From Trebonia sp964581815 (GTDB lineage: Bacteria > Actinomycetota > Actinomycetes > Streptosporangiales > Streptosporangiaceae): a stretch of 64,000 bases of DNA. A program made the translations under genes and the position numbers. The notes below the pieces were generated by a model that was not told the DNA's origin, did no database searches, and was given only the letters and a program-made list of their open reading frames with translations. Below are positions 36,270 to 43,467 of this stretch, piece by piece. How positions within the stretch are numbered: the first letter of the stretch is position 1; every line of letters starts with the position of its first letter. The stretch is from NCBI GenBank assembly GCA_964581815.1, contig CAZORE010000003.1, positions 62,001-126,000 of the forward strand, given 5' to 3'.

Positions 36270-37007
36270 ATGGCCCATTCCGAACCCGACATCGCCGAGC
36301 TCTTCGCGCCGCTGAAGCCCGCGAATGCCTCCTCCGTGGTGCTCAGCGAGGCACAGCAGGTGCTCGCCCACGTTCGCCAGCCGATCGACGCCGAGCTGTG
36401 GGGGTCGGACATGATCGGCGCCTTGAGCGGGCACGCGACCGGCGGCGACGACGCCGGGGTGATGGCGGAGCTCGCCACGTCCCTGGTGCCCGCGGCGGAG
36501 CGGGACGGGACGCCAGAGGCGCTGGCCCTGCTGCGCATCCTCGGGGCGATCGGCTCGCCCGAGCTGCAGGCGGCGGCGACGCGCGCCGCGCGGCGGGTCG
36601 CCGGCCGCGGCGTGCCCGACCAGGACTGGGCGACGGTGATCGGCTCGCCCACGGTCAGCCAGTGCTGGCACTACAGCGACGTGGGCGGCCGGCAGGAGTC
36701 GCTCACCGTGAGCTTCGGCTACGGCGCGGCCGAGCACGCGCTGTCGGTGCTTATCGACCACGGCAAGGGCGGCAAGATCAAGGATGCCTGGGTCGACGAC
36801 GCCAGCGGCCTGCTCGACAAGACCTGGCTGGCCGCGGAGAACGACCCGCTCATCGTCTTCGAGGAGATCCAGCGCGCGGAGGCCGGCGTGCGCCTGGCGC
36901 AGGCCGTCGCGGCCGGCGAGTGCCCGGGCAAGCCCGATGAGGTTGACGACCTGACCGCGCACCGCGCCCTGCTGCACGCGCGGGCCCGCTACCTCGCCGC
37001 CGACTGA
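36270..37007 (+). CDS. Conserved hypothetical protein
   Basis: A 245-residue soluble protein, no signal peptide or membrane segment, which I do not recognise. The N-terminal half is helical (repeated Ala/Leu-rich segments AALLRILGAIGSPELQAAATR) and the middle has a beta-rich patch SLTVSFGYGAAEHALSVLIDHG that looks like a small fold with a histidine. Twenty-two bases after tag it may be co-transcribed. A strong hairpin follows the stop. No ribosome site is visible before the ATG. Confidence 0.7.
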   Translation: MAHSEPDIAELFAPLKPANASSVVLSEAQQVLAHVRQPIDAELWGSDMIGALSGHATGGDDAGVMAELATSLVPAAERDGTPEALALLRILGAIGSPELQAAATRAARRVAGRGVPDQDWATVIGSPTVSQCWHYSDVGGRQESLTVSFGYGAAEHALSVLIDHGKGGKIKDAWVDDASGLLDKTWLAAENDPLIVFEEIQRAEAGVRLAQAVAAGECPGKPDEVDDLTAHRALLHARARYLAAD

Positions 37008-37027
37008 GCCGCCCTCGCCGGGCTGAA

Positions 37028-37050
37028 GCCGGGGCCGCGGCGGCCCCGGC
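37028..37050 (+). terminator. GC-rich stem-loop after the conserved hypothetical gene
   Basis: GCCGGGGCC (37028-37036) and GGCCCCGGC (37042-37050) pair perfectly over nine bases with the five-base loop GCGGC, 21 bases after the stop at 37007. No T-run. It also lies about 60 bases upstream of the helR promoter candidate, so a palindromic operator is an alternative. Confidence 0.65.
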
Positions 37051-37113
37051 GCGTGGTGAGCGCGCCCACGGCCCCGCCTGATCACGGCCGGACGGCCGCG
37101 GGAAGAAAACCAG

Positions 37114-37142
37114 GTGACGGGCTGCTGACGCAGTGCTAGGGT
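37114..37142 (+). promoter_or_regulatory. Candidate sigma-70 promoter of helR
   Basis: GTGACG at 37114-37119 and TAGGGT at 37137-37142 are separated by 17 bases, close to the actinobacterial housekeeping TTGAC-N17-TAGRRT form. The helR start is about 60 bases downstream. The match is good at -10 and moderate at -35. Confidence 0.45.
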
Positions 37143-37202
37143 CTTGTGCTTCGCGCCCAGTCGAGCGCCCACCGCCATGACGAGAGGTCAAGGGAGTCAG
37201 CC

Positions 37203-40178
37203 ATGCCCGCCGACGCCGGGCCCGTGACCGCGGACATCGACAACCACGCCGGCCGCAACATCACTGACCAAGACAAGAACAACCACGGTAAAGACGCCGT
37301 CATCGAGGCGGAGCGGTCCCACCTCACGCGGTCGCGCGAGTACTTGCACCTGATGCGGGAGAACGTCCTCGGCCTCGCGCGCAACCCGATGGCAGGCGAC
37401 CGGGTCAGCCTGGAGTATCTCAAGGCCGACCTGTACCGCCGCGCCGAGGCGCTCAAGGACCTGCCGGACGCGCCGCTGTTCTTCGGCAGGCTCGACTACT
37501 CCGAGCTGGCCAGGACCGACGAGGACTTCGGCGGCGCTGGCCGGGGGGTTCCGGGGGGTAGTCCCCCCGAGGAAGCCCGGGGGGCTCCGGGGGGTAGTCC
37601 CCCCGAGGGAGCACTGCATATCGGGCGGCGCCACGTGCACGACCCGGACGGCACGCCGGTCGTCCTCGACTGGCGGGCGCCCGTGTCGCGGCCCTTCTAC
37701 CGGGCCAGCCAGTCCGACCCGATGGGCCTCGCGCGGCGGCGGCGGTTCGGCTTCGCCGGGGGAGCGCTCACCGCCTACGAGGACGAGCGGTTCGCGCCGA
37801 ACGGTGAAACACGCTCCCGTTCCGGCGACTCCACGAACAGCGCACCGAGCAAGCTGCTGATCACCGAGATCGAGCGGCCGCGGTCCGGCCCGATGCGGGA
37901 CATCGTGGCCACCATCCAGCCCGAGCAGGACGACATCGTCCGCGCCGACGCCGCCACCACCGTGTGCGTGCAGGGCGCGCCGGGCACCGGCAAGACCGCG
38001 GTCGGCCTGCACCGGGTCGCCTACCTGCTGTACGCGCACAAGGAGCTGGTGACCAGGCGCGGCGTCATCGTCGTCGGCCCCAACCTGGCGTTCCTCTCCT
38101 ACATCAGGAACGTGCTGCCCGCCCTCGGCGAGCTCGACGTCACGCAGACCACCGTCACCCAGCTGGTCGCGTCCGTCCCCGTCAAGGGCACGGACACCGA
38201 CGAGACGGCGGTGGTCAAGGGCGACGCGCGCATGGCCGAGCTGCTCAAGCGGGCGCTGTGGGCGCACCTGCGGGCGCCGGCCGACGCCCTCGTGCTCAGC
38301 CGCGGCGCGCGCCGGCTGCGGCTGCCCGCGCACGAGATCGAGGAGCTCGCGGCGGAGCTGCGCGGCCGCGGCGTCCGCTACGGCACCGGCCGCGAGCTGC
38401 TCGCCCACCGGATCGCGCACGTGCTGCTCACCCAGCTCGAGGCGGCCGGCGAGACGTGTGACGACCGTACGCACGACGCGGTCCGCCGGTCCGCGCCGGT
38501 ACGCCGGTGCGTGGACGAGGTCTGGCCCAAGGTCGACCCGAAGAAGCTGGTCTTCGCGGTCCTCTCCGACCAGGAGATCGTGCGCCGACACGTCGGCGGG
38601 CTGCTGTCTGATCCGGAGATGGCCGCCCTCTGCTGGCCCAAGCCGCCCCGCGGCCCAGGCTCGGCCCCCTGGAGCCACGCCGACCAGGTGCTGATCGACG
38701 AGGCGGCCGACCTCATCGAGCGCACCCGGTCGATCGCGCACATCGTGGTGGACGAGGCGCAGGACCTGTCGCCGATGGAGGTGCGGGCGATCGGCAGGCG
38801 CTGCGCCACCGGGGCGGCGACCGTGCTTGGCGACCTCGCGCAGGGCACCACCCCGTGGGCCGCCACCTCCTGGCCGGACCTGCTCGCTCACCTGGGCAAG
38901 CCGGGCGCCGCGGTCCGCGAGCTTGACGTCGGCTACCGGGTGCCACGGCAGATACTCGACTTCGCGTCCCGGCTGCTGCCCACGATCGCCGCCGGTCTGT
39001 CGCCGGCCGTGTCGTTGCGCGCCGACCCGGACGCGCTGAGCGTGCGGCCCGTGCCGCCGGGACACCTGGGCGCGCTGGTCGCGGGGGAGTGCGTGACCGC
39101 GCTTGAGCGCCCCGGGTCCGTCGCGGTGATCTGCGCCGACGCGCAACTGGCCGAGACCGGGGCGGCCCTGCGCGCCGCGGGCCTGACGTTCGGCGTGCTC
39201 GGCGACGCGCTGGACGGGGCGGGCCGTGACGCGGACGCGGGCCCGCCGACTCTGCCTACTGCGCCGNNNNNNNNNNNNNNNNNNNNNNNNNNNNNNNNNN
39301 NNNNNNNNNNNNNNNNNNNNNNNNNNNNNNNNNNNNNNNNNNNNNNNNNNNNNNNNNNNNNNNNNNCGCCGACTCTGCCTACTGCGCCGGCTCCGCCGAC
39401 GGAGGCGTCCCGGCTGACCCTGATCCCGGTCACCCTGGCCAAGGGCCTGGAGTTCGACCACGTGATCCTGGTCGAGCCCGGCCGGATCGCCACGGGTGAG
39501 GCGTACGGGCTAAGGCGGCTTTATGTGGCGCTCACCCGCGCAGTTTCCCGACTTACCGTGTTTCACGCTGAACCGCTGCCCGCCGAGCTTGCGTTACATA
39601 CCATAGGGGCAAGAGCCTTTCCGTCCCGGGGGCGCGCGCGTCATGCCTTCGGGGTGAAGGCGGGACGAAAGGGTTCATCGGGCCTTACCAACTGGCCCGT
39701 CCCGGCATTTTGGTTATGCCCAATTGCGCGGGTACCACGGCAGGACCATCCTGAGACGGTCCGGGCGTGCCTTGGCCCCGGCGAACCTACGATCAGTAAC
39801 GACGGTGATGTTGTGGAAGCCAACGGAAACCACGCAGCGGCAACTGTCTATCTCGACAAGCTGGCCGAAGAGCTGACCAACCGGGGCCTTGAGGCCTGGC
39901 TGATGGCTCCGCCAGGGCGGGTACCCAGCGTGTACATCACGAATCCAGGTGCCCGCGCCCTTGAAGAGAACGTCTACGCGGATTGCGGCAAGGACGGCTT
40001 GTGGTGGTTCTGGTGGTCGTGGGCGGAGCGCATCTCGATGGCCGACGACGTGGATACCGCCGCGACGGTCATCGCCCGGGTCCTCTCCCTGCCGCGCCCG
40101 GCGTTATCCGCAGTTGCCCGCGTTATCCGGTCGGTCAATTCCCGGCTCCCCGCGCAGGCCATTGCATTTCGGATATAA
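37203..40178 (+). CDS. helR: HelR/HelD-type RNA polymerase-recycling helicase, reading into the next gene
   Basis: A UvrD-like SF1 ATPase of the HelD/HelR class, which removes RNA polymerase from DNA and can protect against rifamycins. It starts MPADAGPVTADIDN (GGGAG six bases upstream), has an N-terminal helical hairpin (SREYLHLMRENVLGLARN), a β domain with VVLDWRAPVSRPFY, Walker A GAPGTGKTAVG, Walker B VVDEAQDLSPME and LYVALTRAVSRL near the end. A 24-residue insert at about 114-137 comes from two 36-base repeats. The 100-N gap (39267-39366) falls in a PTLPTAP repeat. Homology to HelR ends near LPAEL (about 39590); the frame then runs on without stop into another gene to 40178. Confidence 0.88.
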   Translation: MPADAGPVTADIDNHAGRNITDQDKNNHGKDAVIEAERSHLTRSREYLHLMRENVLGLARNPMAGDRVSLEYLKADLYRRAEALKDLPDAPLFFGRLDYSELARTDEDFGGAGRGVPGGSPPEEARGAPGGSPPEGALHIGRRHVHDPDGTPVVLDWRAPVSRPFYRASQSDPMGLARRRRFGFAGGALTAYEDERFAPNGETRSRSGDSTNSAPSKLLITEIERPRSGPMRDIVATIQPEQDDIVRADAATTVCVQGAPGTGKTAVGLHRVAYLLYAHKELVTRRGVIVVGPNLAFLSYIRNVLPALGELDVTQTTVTQLVASVPVKGTDTDETAVVKGDARMAELLKRALWAHLRAPADALVLSRGARRLRLPAHEIEELAAELRGRGVRYGTGRELLAHRIAHVLLTQLEAAGETCDDRTHDAVRRSAPVRRCVDEVWPKVDPKKLVFAVLSDQEIVRRHVGGLLSDPEMAALCWPKPPRGPGSAPWSHADQVLIDEAADLIERTRSIAHIVVDEAQDLSPMEVRAIGRRCATGAATVLGDLAQGTTPWAATSWPDLLAHLGKPGAAVRELDVGYRVPRQILDFASRLLPTIAAGLSPAVSLRADPDALSVRPVPPGHLGALVAGECVTALERPGSVAVICADAQLAETGAALRAAGLTFGVLGDALDGAGRDADAGPPTLPTAPXXXXXXXXXXXXXXXXXXXXXXXXXXXXXXXXXXPTLPTAPAPPTEASRLTLIPVTLAKGLEFDHVILVEPGRIATGEAYGLRRLYVALTRAVSRLTVFHAEPLPAELALHTIGARAFPSRGRARHAFGVKAGRKGSSGLTNWPVPAFWLCPIARVPRQDHPETVRACLGPGEPTISNDGDVVEANGNHAAATVYLDKLAEELTNRGLEAWLMAPPGRVPSVYITNPGARALEENVYADCGKDGLWWFWWSWAERISMADDVDTAATVIARVLSLPRPALSAVARVIRSVNSRLPAQAIAFRI
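37541..37612 (+). repeat. Tandem pair of 36-base G/C-tract palindromic units inside helR
   Basis: Units 37541-37576 and 37577-37612 differ at two or three bases. Each holds GGGGGG-TAGT-CCCCCC, a hairpin, and adds 12 residues (GVPGGSPPEEAR, GAPGGSPPEGAL) in frame. The same motif in reverse is at 35553-35582. The residues are absent from the surrounding conserved fold, so the pair looks like an insertion. Confidence 0.85.
39242..39391 (+). repeat. CCGACTCTGCCTACTGCGCC repeat on both sides of an assembly gap
   Basis: CGCCGACTCTGCCTACTGCG occurs immediately before (39244-39263 region) and after (39367-39386) the N-run. It encodes PTLPTAP in helR. A tandem array collapsed by the assembler is the simplest reading; copy number is unknown. 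Confidence 0.85.
39267..39366. other. Assembly gap (100 N)
   Basis: Exactly 100 N in helR, in the linker before the last helicase motifs. The flanks are the same 20-odd bases, so the gap marks a tandem repeat. The true number of residues in this linker cannot be known from the window. Confidence 0.99.
39813..40178 (+). CDS. Small conserved actinobacterial protein
   Basis: A 121-residue protein in the same frame as the end of helR. From GTG 39813 it reads VEANGNHAAATVYLDKLAEE ... PGRVPSVYITNPGA ... DGLWWFWWSWAERI, a pattern of short actinobacterial proteins of unknown function that pair a helix with a small Trp-rich domain. The preceding ~200 bases (39600-39810) translate to an unlikely Arg/Pro-rich peptide and look intergenic, so this is more likely a separate gene than a helR domain. 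No clear ribosome site. Confidence 0.55.
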   Translation: MEANGNHAAATVYLDKLAEELTNRGLEAWLMAPPGRVPSVYITNPGARALEENVYADCGKDGLWWFWWSWAERISMADDVDTAATVIARVLSLPRPALSAVARVIRSVNSRLPAQAIAFRI

Positions 40179-40315
40179 CGGACAATCGCGACATAGAGCA
40201 CTTGGGCTGCGTGTCTGGACGGCCGAGTCACGGGCGATCCTGAAGATAGTGCACACTTAGGCGCACTCCGATGTAACCGAATCTCCACTATCCCGGGTTT
40301 CCCGCCGCGGATCGC

Positions 40316-40753
40316 TTAGTTTCCGGCGGGCATGCCGGGAAAGGCGACCGTGCTGCCGCGCCACGAGACGGCGCGGTTCGCCGAGACCTGCATCGCGGTG
40401 GCGCCGAACGTGCGGAGCGCCGGGTCGTTCACGGCGACGAGGCCCAGGTACGCGCGCGTCACGCCGTCCTCGAGGGCCGCGGCGAGCCCCTTGGCGGGTG
40501 CCGCGCCGGTGACCGCGAACGGCAGGTCGTAGGCCGGGCCGGCCGCTACCGGGGTCGCGCCGAGCCCGGTCAGCATCGCCTCCAGGGTGTCCCTGGCAAC
40601 CTGGTGCGCCGTCCAGTCGGCGCGTGCCTGCGCCAGCGCGGCGCCGGCGAGCATCGCTCCGGCGACGCCGTAGCCGTAGACGGCGGCGTGCTCGGCGGCG
40701 AGCGCGACCTGCAGCGCGGCGACCGCCGCGCGCGCCACGGCCGGCGAGGTCAC
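40316..40753 (-). CDS. Ferritin-like DUF4439 protein
   Basis: A 145-residue helical protein with AALQVALAAEHAAVYGYGVAG near the N-terminus, the ferritin-like Glu-His pattern of the DUF4439 family, and a second helix with WTAHQVARDTLEAML. It has no signal peptide. GTG 40753 overlaps the stop of the upstream lipoprotein gene by four bases, so the pair is one operon. Metal or oxygen chemistry is suggested by the fold but not shown. Pairs like this are commonly found near rimP in actinobacteria. Confidence 0.75.
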   Translation of the reverse strand: MTSPAVARAAVAALQVALAAEHAAVYGYGVAGAMLAGAALAQARADWTAHQVARDTLEAMLTGLGATPVAAGPAYDLPFAVTGAAPAKGLAAALEDGVTRAYLGLVAVNDPALRTFGATAMQVSANRAVSWRGSTVAFPGMPAGN

Positions 40754-41244
40754 CGGGCGGCGCTCTTGGCGGCGAGCACGCTGACGTGCGTTGACTCGCA
40801 GGCGGCGATCGACGCGTACAGCTGGGCGAGGGACGCGGGCGCGGCGGCCAGGCGGTTCACCTGGGCAGTGATCGCGGCCTGCTCGGCGGCGCGGAGCTGG
40901 GCGAGCGCGGCGGCCTGGGTGGCGGCGACCGCGGGCCGCTCCGTCACCGTCGCCGGGACCTGCTTGCCCGGCGGCTCGATGACCCGGGCGCGCAGCTGGG
41001 CCAGGTGCGCCTCGTGCTCGGCGCGCAACGGCGCGAGCGTGGCGGCGAGGCCGGAATACACAGACATCACTTTTGCGTATATCCAGACCAGGTTCTGCTC
41101 GGCGGTGACGGCGCGCAGTAGCACTTGGGTCTGCTGTGACACATGAGGCGGCGCGTCCAACACGGCCGGGCCCTTGCAGGCGCTCAGCGTGAGAAACAAG
41201 GGCAAGGTCGGCGACGCGGCGAGCAACTGACGCCTTGACAGCAT
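40750..41244 (-). CDS. Tat-type lipoprotein with ferritin-like helices
   Basis: A 164-residue protein. MLSRRQLLAASPTLPLFLTL then SAC is a signal with twin arginines (Arg4-Arg5) and a canonical lipobox (LSAC, Cys23), so it should be exported folded and lipid-anchored. The mature part is helical with VTAEQNLVWIYAKVMSVYSG and RAEHEAHLAQLRARV, compatible with a ferritin-like four-helix bundle. An earlier ATG at 41262 is possible. Tat export would fit a cofactor or metal loaded before export. It diverges from rimP. Confidence 0.7.
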   Translation of the reverse strand: MLSRRQLLAASPTLPLFLTLSACKGPAVLDAPPHVSQQTQVLLRAVTAEQNLVWIYAKVMSVYSGLAATLAPLRAEHEAHLAQLRARVIEPPGKQVPATVTERPAVAATQAAALAQLRAAEQAAITAQVNRLAAAPASLAQLYASIAACESTHVSVLAAKSAAR

Positions 41245-41357
41245 AGTCTCTAAGCATGCCATGGGCGGCGGGTAAGGTCCTTGGCCTATAGGCTGGACCT
41301 GGGAAAATATTAACCTTGGTGATAGCACCAGGAGGGGACGCAGACGAGGAGGTCGAA

Positions 41358-41933
41358 ATGCCCGGTGGCCTTCGCCCCACCGCTGGCCCGGCGGACGACA
41401 GGAAGCTGGCTGGCCTGATCGAGCCTGTGGTCAGCGCCGCCGGGATGGACCTGGAGTCGGTGCGGATAAGCACGGCCGGCAAGCGGCGGGTGCTGCGCGT
41501 AGTGGTCGACAGCGACCACGGGCTGAGCCTGGACGACGCGGCCGACGTGAGCCGTGACCTGTCAATCCTGCTCGACGCGAGCAACGTGCTCGGCGACGTC
41601 CCCTACACGCTGGAGGTCTCATCGCCAGGAGTGGACCGGCCGCTGACCGAGCCGCGGCACTGGCGGCGCGCCCGCGGCCGGCTGGTCCGGGTGAAGGTGA
41701 CCGGGGAGGGGCCCGTGGAGGGGCGGGTGCTCGCGGCGGACGCCGACGGCGTAACGCTCGGCCTGGCGGCCGGCGAGCGCAGGTTCCCCTACGTCGACAT
41801 GGGCGCGGGCAGCGTCCAGGTGGAGTTCGGCCGTATTCCGGATGCCGAGCTTGACGACTTTAGTGATCCGGAGCTTGACACGGTGCTCACTGACAACACC
41901 GGGGACCTTGGAGCTGGCGGCGATGGACATTGA
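41358..41933 (+). CDS. rimP: Ribosome maturation factor RimP
   Basis: A 191-residue protein for 30S subunit assembly. The N-terminal domain has LIEPVVSAAGMDLESVRI and VSRDLSILLDA, then EVSSPGVDRPLTEPRHWRR, the hallmark of RimP, and a C-terminal SH3-like domain followed by an acidic tail. GAGGAGG five bases before ATG 41358 fixes the start. It overlaps nusA by 11 bases. First gene of the conserved rimP-nusA-ylxR-infB cluster. Confidence 0.93.
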   Translation: MPGGLRPTAGPADDRKLAGLIEPVVSAAGMDLESVRISTAGKRRVLRVVVDSDHGLSLDDAADVSRDLSILLDASNVLGDVPYTLEVSSPGVDRPLTEPRHWRRARGRLVRVKVTGEGPVEGRVLAADADGVTLGLAAGERRFPYVDMGAGSVQVEFGRIPDAELDDFSDPELDTVLTDNTGDLGAGGDGH

Positions 41934-42951
41934 CCTGAGCGTGCTGCGCAGTCTCGAGAGCGAGAAGGACATCTCCTCGGAGACGGCGCTCAAGGCGATC
42001 GAGGACGCGCTGCTGATGGCGTACCACAAGACGGACGGCGCCAACCCGGCCGCGCGCGTGGAGGTGGACAGGAAGACCGGCCACGTGACGGTCTGGGCCA
42101 AGGAAGACGGCCCGGACGGCACGCCCGGCCAGGAGTACGACGACACGCCGGCCGGATTCGGCCGGATCGCCGCCACCACCGCCCGGCAGGTCATCCTGCA
42201 GCGGCTGCGGGACGTCGAGGACGAGATGACGTTCGGCGAGTACGCCGGGCACGAGGGCGACATCGTGGCGGGCGTCATCCAGCAGGGCAAGGACCCCCGC
42301 ACGGTGCTCGTCGACCTCGGCAAGATCGAGGCGATCCTCCCGCTTGCCGAGCAGGTGCCCGGTGAGCGGTACGTGCACGGCGAGCGGATCCGCTGCTACG
42401 TGTGGCGGGTGCGCAAAGGGCACCGCGGCCCGTCGGTGACGCTGTCCCGCACCCACCCGGACCTGGTGCGCAAGCTGTTCGCGCTGGAGGTACCCGAGAT
42501 CGCGAGCGGAGCGGTGGAGATCGTCAAGATCGCCCGCGAGGCCGGGCACCGCACCAAGATCGCGGTGCAGTCGCACCAGCAGGGCGTGAACGCCAAGGGC
42601 GCCTGCATCGGACCGGTCGGCGCCCGCGTGCGGAACGTGATGGCCGAGCTGCACGGCGAGAAGATCGACATCGTCGACTACTCCGACGACCCGGCGGAGT
42701 TCGTCGCGAACGCCCTGTCGCCCGCCCGGGTGACCCGCGTCGAGGTGGTTGACCGGGACGCGATGGAGGCGCGGGTCACCGTGCCCGACTACCAGCTGTC
42801 CCTCGCCATCGGCAAGGAAGGGCAGAACGCCCGGCTCGCGGCGAGGCTCACCGGCTGGCGGATCGACATCCGCCCCGACGGCGCGGTGGACGCCGCGCCG
42901 CCCGCGCCCCGGACGTCGGCCGCGCCGGAGGGCGCCGCCGCCGAGGCCTGA
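41923..42951 (+). CDS. nusA: Transcription termination/antitermination protein NusA
   Basis: A 342-residue NusA: N-terminal RNA polymerase-binding domain, S1 domain (around EGDIVAGVIQQGKDPRTVLVDLG), and two KH domains (KIAREAGHRTKIAVQSHQ..., VGARVRNVM and DYQLSLAIGKEGQNARLAARLTGW). Actinobacterial NusA lacks the C-terminal acidic repeats of E. coli, so the length is normal. It controls pausing, termination and rRNA antitermination. ATG 41923 lies in the end of rimP; the last residues are Ala/Pro-rich. Confidence 0.95.
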   Translation: MDIDLSVLRSLESEKDISSETALKAIEDALLMAYHKTDGANPAARVEVDRKTGHVTVWAKEDGPDGTPGQEYDDTPAGFGRIAATTARQVILQRLRDVEDEMTFGEYAGHEGDIVAGVIQQGKDPRTVLVDLGKIEAILPLAEQVPGERYVHGERIRCYVWRVRKGHRGPSVTLSRTHPDLVRKLFALEVPEIASGAVEIVKIAREAGHRTKIAVQSHQQGVNAKGACIGPVGARVRNVMAELHGEKIDIVDYSDDPAEFVANALSPARVTRVEVVDRDAMEARVTVPDYQLSLAIGKEGQNARLAARLTGWRIDIRPDGAVDAAPPAPRTSAAPEGAAAEA

Positions 42952-43019
42952 GCGGAGCCGGCTACCGGGTACCTCACTTGCTCCTGCGCGCGCCGTGACG
43001 CGGTAGACTTGTCAGGGAC

Positions 43020-43343
43020 ATGACCGCGCGAGCCGAGCAGCCCGAGCCGGGGAAGAAACCCCTGCGCTCATGCGTTGGCTGCAAAGCGCGTGCGGCGAAG
43101 TCCAGTCTGCTTCGCCTCGTGGCGGCCGGGGACGGCATCGTGCCCGACCCCCAAGCGCGGCGGCCGGGCCGGGGGGCATACCTGCATCCCAGCCTGGAGT
43201 GCTTCGAACTGGCGCAGCGGCGCCGGGCGTTCTCGCGCGCATTGCGCGCACCGGGTTCGCTCAGCACCGCAACGCTGGCTTCGTACCTCAGCACGCAGGA
43301 CACGACGGAGAACCTGTACGGAAAGCAGGTCGAGAAGCTATGA
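43020..43343 (+). CDS. ylxR: YlxR-family RNA-binding protein (DUF448)
   Basis: A 107-residue protein with SCVGCKARAAKSSLLRLVAAG and GRGAYLHPSLECFELAQRRRAFSRALR, the signature of YlxR. It is almost always between nusA and infB and is thought to bind RNA or the RNase P RNA/regulate genes. The extended N-terminus MTARAEQPEPGKK and the C-terminal tail are less conserved. The 68-base gap from nusA suggests its own ribosome entry, though none is clear. Confidence 0.88.
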   Translation: MTARAEQPEPGKKPLRSCVGCKARAAKSSLLRLVAAGDGIVPDPQARRPGRGAYLHPSLECFELAQRRRAFSRALRAPGSLSTATLASYLSTQDTTENLYGKQVEKL

Positions 43344-43406
43344 GCGCTCGATGAGCACAAGGCGATGAACGGCACGAACTGAGGCCGACCCGGAGCACCC
43401 TATGCG

Positions 43407-43452
43407 CCGGATCGGCTGATGATCCGGTTTTGAAGGCCCAACGGGATGGGCC
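43407..43452 (+). terminator. Two short hairpins between ylxR and infB
   Basis: CCGGATC-GGCTGAT-GATCCGG (43407-43427) is followed by TTTT; GGCCCA-ACGGGA-TGGGCC (43435-43452) follows three bases later, just before the infB ribosome site. The first looks like a weak intrinsic terminator or attenuator, the second could occlude or pause before translation starts. No anti-terminator pairing could be established by eye. Confidence 0.5.
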
Positions 43453-43467
43453 GGGCAGAGGAGCATA

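Noticed and set aside
37028..37050. Rifamycin-associated element upstream of helR
   Set aside because: The palindrome shares only a G/C outline with the known element and sits where a terminator is expected, so it is not called as such.
40301..40330. Hairpin CCCGCCG...CGGCGGG at the end of the DUF4439 gene
   Set aside because: Seven-base stem with a 16-base loop is weak; it may be chance in GC-rich DNA.
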